NCBI RefSeq assembly: GCF_001949145.1
Contig: NW_019091669.1
Coordinates: forward strand, 1 to 64,000
Direction of reading: 5' to 3'
DNA from: Acanthaster planci
Taxonomy: Eukaryota > Echinodermata > Asteroidea > Valvatida > Acanthasteridae
Length of the DNA: 64,000 bases
The position numbers were made by a program, and so were the translations under genes. This document shows positions 59,926 through 64,000 of the stretch, one piece after another. The notes below the pieces were generated by a model. The model was not told the origin of the DNA and did no database searches. It was given only the letters and a program-made list of their open reading frames with translations. The number at the start of each line of letters is the position of its first letter. Position 1 is the first letter of the stretch.

Positions 59926-62900
59926 CTGGTAATGAGAAAATTTATTGCAATGGTTCACTTTCGGTAGCAATGCTGATAAAATAATGGTTTATGCTAACTT
60001 AACAAATTAGCACACACAATTGACCAGTGAAAATGTAGAAACTGGAAGAGCAACAGAGCAGTGACACACAAATGTTAGAAATCAAACTGGCCAGAATCAG
60101 TGAAGTTATGAGGCTTGCAGTTGGAAAATCCAGGATAGGGCATCACTTGACAATCATCACAATGTGCTTCAACTGATGTAGGAAAAATGCCAAAAAATCA
60201 CAGAGACAATTCCAAGTGAACAGTTTTGATAAGTGGTGGATTTCCTACCTGATTCAACCGACAGCTTGCGAGTCAAGGGAGCATTGGTTGATTTTAGCTC
60301 TTCCAGCAATTTAGGACTGCAGGGAAGAAAAACAATAGCACAGTCTTATCAGTCACTACACATCCGACTAGGGTGGGATGGGTGTGATACTAGTAAGTGT
60401 GAATCCTCTCTCACCTGATAGTGATGTAATCCACACCTGCAAGCTCTGTGATTTCACCAATATTGCGGAAGGAGGCTCCCATCACCACTGTCTTGTATCC
60501 AAACTTCTTATAGTAGTTGTAGATCTTCTTCACACTCAACACACCTGGACAACATTGGGTTACCTTTAATGTGTAAACCTTCATTCCCTCAAAACTACAC
60601 AGGCCGCAACAATTTTCTTTTTTTTTTAGCTTGCCCGATCGGGCAGGCCATGCTATAAATTTGCTTGCCCAAGTTGGATCAACACTTGCCCAAGATTTCT
60701 TGGAATCCACAATTATTATGGTGATTTAACTTAGGCCTACTGCATGCAGGCCAAAAAAATAGTTGTGCTTGTAACAGTTGTGATTACTTGCCTCACAAAA
60801 ATAGGGTCAGTAGGTCAAAACATTTTTTGTCAATTTTTGTTTGCTGATTGAATGGCACGAATGGGGACGACAGCTTCCAAAATTATCTCAAAAAGTAATT
60901 AAATACCTGTCTTAATCCATGCAAAATTTCTACAGTTGACAAGCCACAAGAATTATGGACAATTCATACAGTGCTACTCATCACAACAACAAACTGACCA
61001 ACAATGTTGATAAATGTGCATGATGCATCCAAACCCAGCGAGCGACAAACCTTGTGCTACAGCGGGATATTTGTTGAAACATATTCACTTCAAGTTCAAG
61101 CAAAACAACCTCAAATTAAACAATCTCAAACCATTTTTAGGGTGACAAATTACAATGCTGATTAAGAATTTTAAGACTAAAGTCAATACATTCAAAGCCT
61201 GGACATAAAACTCATCGAGCTGTTCACCTACCAGGATCCTCGGCAGGTTCGTAACTAGCCTTGCCTGTACTGGCTTTGTACCAGTCCAAGATACGACCCA
61301 CAAATGGAGATATAAGGGTCACACCTGCCTCTGCACATGCCACAGCCTGCAACAAAACATAACAGCAAAGAAACTGCATTTACAACAGTTCCTTCTGTCT
61401 AGCTTGAGAGTTGACCATCCAGTCTGATTTGTAAATCCAACATTGTTTGCTCGGTGAACACAAGGCTGTTTGAAAACTATGTTGATTAACGAACAAACAA
61501 GAAATCCTCGTTTTGGTAATTCATCAACAAGAATCATTAAAAGAAGAATTTGAAATCCAGTTTTATGTATTGCTTGCTAAGGTATCCCACAACATTATTC
61601 ATGATGCACCAAGACCATTCTTAAAATTACAATGTCACACAAGCAAGAAATGTAAACTTGTGCCATCTAGGCTTCTCCCATAATCTACTCACTCTTGTGA
61701 TGTTCTTATCTGCTCCGTTTCATTTTGAATCATCTTTTGCCATGTTACCGGTATGTGATTAAAAACCTCCATAGACAGGATGGAGGTTTGACTTGAAGAA
61801 AACTGTTTTGACATATTATTTCTTGACCTTCGACTTTTATGGTCACTGTTGTTTGTGAAACCATAGAAGAATGGTGAAAAATGATGAAGAAGTGTTATTA
61901 AAAATGACGAATAATGAAAATAGAAAAACTAGCTTCACGTTTTTCCAAAACGTGTGGATGCACATCTATGACTGCCATTTTCATGGCCTTCATAATTAAG
62001 AAATCTTACCTGAGCAAAGGAGAAGAGGAGGGTAAGGTTACAATGGATGCCACATTCTGTCTCCAGAATCCTGAGGTTGGCCATGGAGGAAGAAAAACAA
62101 AATTAATGTTTCCACAGCAACCAATGCATTAAACTGCTACCTCTACCATTTTCAAATTCACTACTATGCAGCAATCTAAATCTTGAAAACAGAAGTTTGG
62201 CAGAAGTTGACTGCATACGTTTACATACATGTACGTGTAGACTTTATCCAATTTTGAGGCAATTTTGATGACAGGATTCCAGTTTTATTATCTACAAACT
62301 GATGATTTGGATAGTACCAGACTATTACAGCTTGGCATGCATTCCAAGCCTCCCTTTTCATATTTTTTGAAAATCTGGTTGGAAACACGAAAACACTTGC
62401 ATAATTAATCATCAATTTGAAATTTGTTTGTCAGAGCAATCAATAGACGGTAGTTTTTCATGAAATTTCATTTAATTTCTTTCACTTTTTTACTAAAGCT
62501 CCAACAATGAGGAGTTAACCGTGTTTACAACTGCAATATAGCTAACCCTATGAATAAAGTCTATTGATAATTAAAGAATGTTTACGAGTGCAACGGTTCA
62601 CAATAATTGTTTATTAGAAAGAAAGTGCCAGGTGCCGGTGCGGCACAACTCATTATCTATTTTTCATTGTTTGCGTGCATTCTGTGTGCATTCATTCTGT
62701 TCGTGTGCATTCTGGGCGCTATCAATGCCACATTAAAGCCTAACATCCACACTGATCAGTTTGGTTTACTTCGGTTTGAAAGTGCCATGTTAGATGTGTG
62801 CATGCGTGGACAAGACTCTGAAACTCTTGTCAGCTCGAGATCCAGAATACTCAATTCTTTCATCTATTCCATTGAGGTACTTGTACATGTACGTGTAGGA

Positions 62901-63092
62901 GCTGTTGAGATTTTACTATATTTCACCATTCAAGGACTTTAACAGGTGCATCTGTATTACCTTGCAGCTTGAATGCCCTCCCATGTTGAGCTGAGCTTGA
63001 TGAGAACTCGCTCCTTGCTGATACCCTGATCCTCATATAATGCTATCAGCTTCTTGGCCTTAGAAACCTGACGCTCAACATCATATGACAGA
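59765..63092 (-). CDS. TALDO1: transaldolase, C-terminal 221 residues (six exons, 5' end off the window)
   Basis: Transaldolase moves a dihydroxyacetone unit between sedoheptulose 7-phosphate plus glyceraldehyde 3-phosphate and erythrose 4-phosphate plus fructose 6-phosphate, in the cytosolic non-oxidative pentose-phosphate pathway. Exons are 62,961-63,092; 62,010-62,070; 61,232-61,346; 60,415-60,544; 60,249-60,316; 59,765-59,925, with all phases consistent. The active-site signature [14 protein letters not shown] carries the Schiff-base lysine. Other conserved blocks are [73 protein letters not shown] and the C-terminal [10 protein letters not shown]. Compared with the 337-residue human enzyme, about 116 N-terminal residues are missing and should lie beyond 64,000. 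No frame damage is seen. Confidence 0.97.
60249..60316 (-). CDS. TALDO1: transaldolase exon [15 protein letters not shown]
   Basis: It encodes [19 protein letters not shown] then VES, corresponding to the SPKLLGELLQDN region. The acceptor is CCTGCAG and the donor CAG|GTAGGA. It joins neighbours through split serine and alanine codons. Confidence 0.95.
60415..60544 (-). CDS. TALDO1: transaldolase exon [20 protein letters not shown]
   Basis: It encodes [27 protein letters not shown] and [14 protein letters not shown], almost identical in pattern to vertebrate transaldolase. The acceptor is TCCAG and the donor CAG|GTGAGA. Confidence 0.97.
60632..60645. repeat. perfect palindrome TGCCCGATCGGGCA in transaldolase intron
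   Basis: A 14-base perfect palindrome follows a T run. A related CTTGCCCAA word is repeated twice within the next 45 bases. It is probably the core of a small dispersed repeat. Confidence 0.5.
61232..61346 (-). CDS. TALDO1: transaldolase exon [19 protein letters not shown]
   Basis: It encodes [19 protein letters not shown] then LDWYKAST and SYEPAEDP, with the glycine codon split. The [10 protein letters not shown] phosphate-binding block is intact. The acceptor is GTTGCAG and the donor CTG|GTAGGT. Confidence 0.97.
62010..62070 (-). CDS. TALDO1: transaldolase exon [14 protein letters not shown]
   Basis: It encodes [20 protein letters not shown], a conserved barrel-strand block of the family. 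The acceptor is CCTCAG and the donor CAG|GTAAGA. It ends in phase 0, 61 bp. Confidence 0.96.
62961..63092 (-). CDS. TALDO1: transaldolase exon with catalytic lysine
   Basis: It starts [20 protein letters not shown] and ends [15 protein letters not shown] plus a split arginine codon. The lysine of LIKLSS is the Schiff-base residue. The acceptor is TTTCAG and the donor AAG|GTAATA. The incoming codon is split, so at least one more exon lies upstream outside the window. Confidence 0.96.
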
Positions 63093-64000
63093 CTGAAACA
63101 AAGTATTGGAGAGCAAAGGTTAGTAATTATGTCTCCAACAGACCACCTTTCAGTTATACCATTGACATCAAATGGTGAGAAATGAAACAAGTCTGGCTAC
63201 CATCCCAGCAGGCCTTTGCCTCAATGTAATCCTGACATTTTTCTGTGAGCATGTGGACTGGTAGTGTTCATCCAATAGCACATCAGCTGTCTGTTTGTAC
63301 AGGATGGTTATAAGTGACAATGAAGAAATGTTCAGTTTAAGGGGTGGGAGGAAAATACCCTTACAGGTACTGTAGGGATCAAAACCCTAATCCATACATG
63401 TATGTAGACCCAAATGGGATTGGACCCCTGGTTCACAGAGTTGGAAGGCCAGGAAAGAACAACTGCACCAACCTGACTATAGGCACCACAATTATGTACA
63501 ATATAGTTTGATTTTGTTTGTGACTAAGGTGTAGTGGATAACTAAAGGCATACATTTGTACTGTAGAAGTGCTCTCACTCATTCATGTGATCACATACAT
63601 TCAACTTCTACTTTCATTTCTGAGGTTTGCAATTTGTTATATTTTGACTAACTACGAATAAATACCAGCTAACTACAGTGTACATGTAATTTAAATAATT
63701 AGGTGCGAAACACATGTACACCTCAACACCAGACTTTGGGCCAAATCAAAAGATGTCATAGTACTGGTTCCAGGAGACCACAAGGCTTCCCCAAGATTGG
63801 CCATTACTGCAGTAAGTACATGTAAGTGTTTGATTAACAACTGTAGTAACCTAACGCCTATTTTCACAGTTATTCTTTATCAAAAGGATAATAGTCAATA
63901 TGGGTGCCAGATACCAGTACATGTACGTTTGTCGTTATCTTGCTGATCCTGCACTACAGTACATGGTGTTGGGTCTGCCTTTGCAAATAGCAATGGCAAG
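63093..64000 (-). other. transaldolase intron reaching the window edge
   Basis: I looked for the preceding exon (the block before LSYD, expected as a valine-serine-threonine-glutamate-valine-aspartate strand) and did not find it. The remaining transaldolase exons should therefore lie to the right of 64,000. Confidence 0.6.

Noticed and set aside
62607-62942. Plus frame of 111 codons with a hydrophobic segment resembling a membrane protein
   Set aside because: It lies in a transaldolase intron beside its catalytic exon. The hydrophobic run comes from a repeated CATTCTGTGTG-type simple sequence, and no family is recognised.

Overview
This is a eukaryotic, gene-poor, AT-rich window. It has long introns, many dispersed transposon remnants, simple repeats, one 34-base assembly gap (54,339-54,372), and an abundance of the short palindrome ACATGTAC(ATGTA). 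Two conserved animal genes could be rebuilt exon by exon, both on the minus strand. The gene content, the intron/exon structure, and the mix of DIRS, Penelope-like, LINE and foldback elements suggest a marine invertebrate. An echinoderm or another invertebrate deuterostome is my best guess, held with modest confidence and resting only on repeat style.

Gene 1 (minus, 42,299 down to about 20,680) is a hyccin/FAM126 homologue, a subunit of the plasma-membrane PI4KA-TTC7-FAM126 lipid kinase complex. I find 11 coding exons with consistent phases: 42,258-42,299; 41,626-41,727; 40,962-41,084; 36,815-36,859; 35,147-35,227; 28,598-28,710; 26,335-26,430; 24,948-25,112; 24,099-24,186; 23,787-23,940; and 20,703-21,080. 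The last either reads through to a stop at 20,677 or is spliced onward. The predicted protein is about 470 residues. Gene 2 (minus, 63,092 down to 59,765) is the C-terminal two thirds of transaldolase (six exons, 221 residues, including the catalytic Schiff-base lysine). Its first exons lie beyond the right edge.

Layout from left to right. 1-20 kb has no recognisable host gene. It holds a trinucleotide microsatellite at the very start, several foldback/MITE-like elements (2,986-3,591; 9,125-9,324; 14,952-15,140; 15,795-16,434), a diverged 345-bp duplication (6.84-7.38 kb), a decayed L1/Tx1-type LINE (about 11.4-13.35 kb) and a frameshifted SAP-like ORF (15.4-15.8 kb). 20.6-42.3 kb is hyccin. 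Its introns carry a 29-bp tandem repeat (21,597-21,799), a TTAA-flanked piggyBac-type MITE (25,549-26,142), a nearly full-length dead DIRS-like retrotransposon with inverted terminal repeats (about 29.2-34.6 kb, itself interrupted by about 1.2 kb), and a LINE reverse-transcriptase fragment (38.1-38.4 kb).

42.3-59.7 kb is the intergenic space between the two genes. It has an elaborate ACCCGGGT foldback element (47,046-48,483), a Penelope-like GIY-YIG fragment (48.6-49.2 kb), a 5'-truncated LINE tail (49.56-50.04 kb), a tRNA-derived SINE-like sequence (53.42-53.52 kb) and three weak exon-like signals of unknown identity. 59.7-64 kb is transaldolase. The two genes act in unrelated processes (phosphoinositide supply and the pentose-phosphate pathway), and nothing suggests they are functionally linked. 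I found no CRISPR, operon or prokaryotic-type system and no convincing new biological system. The most unusual items are the foldback elements and the DIRS copy.
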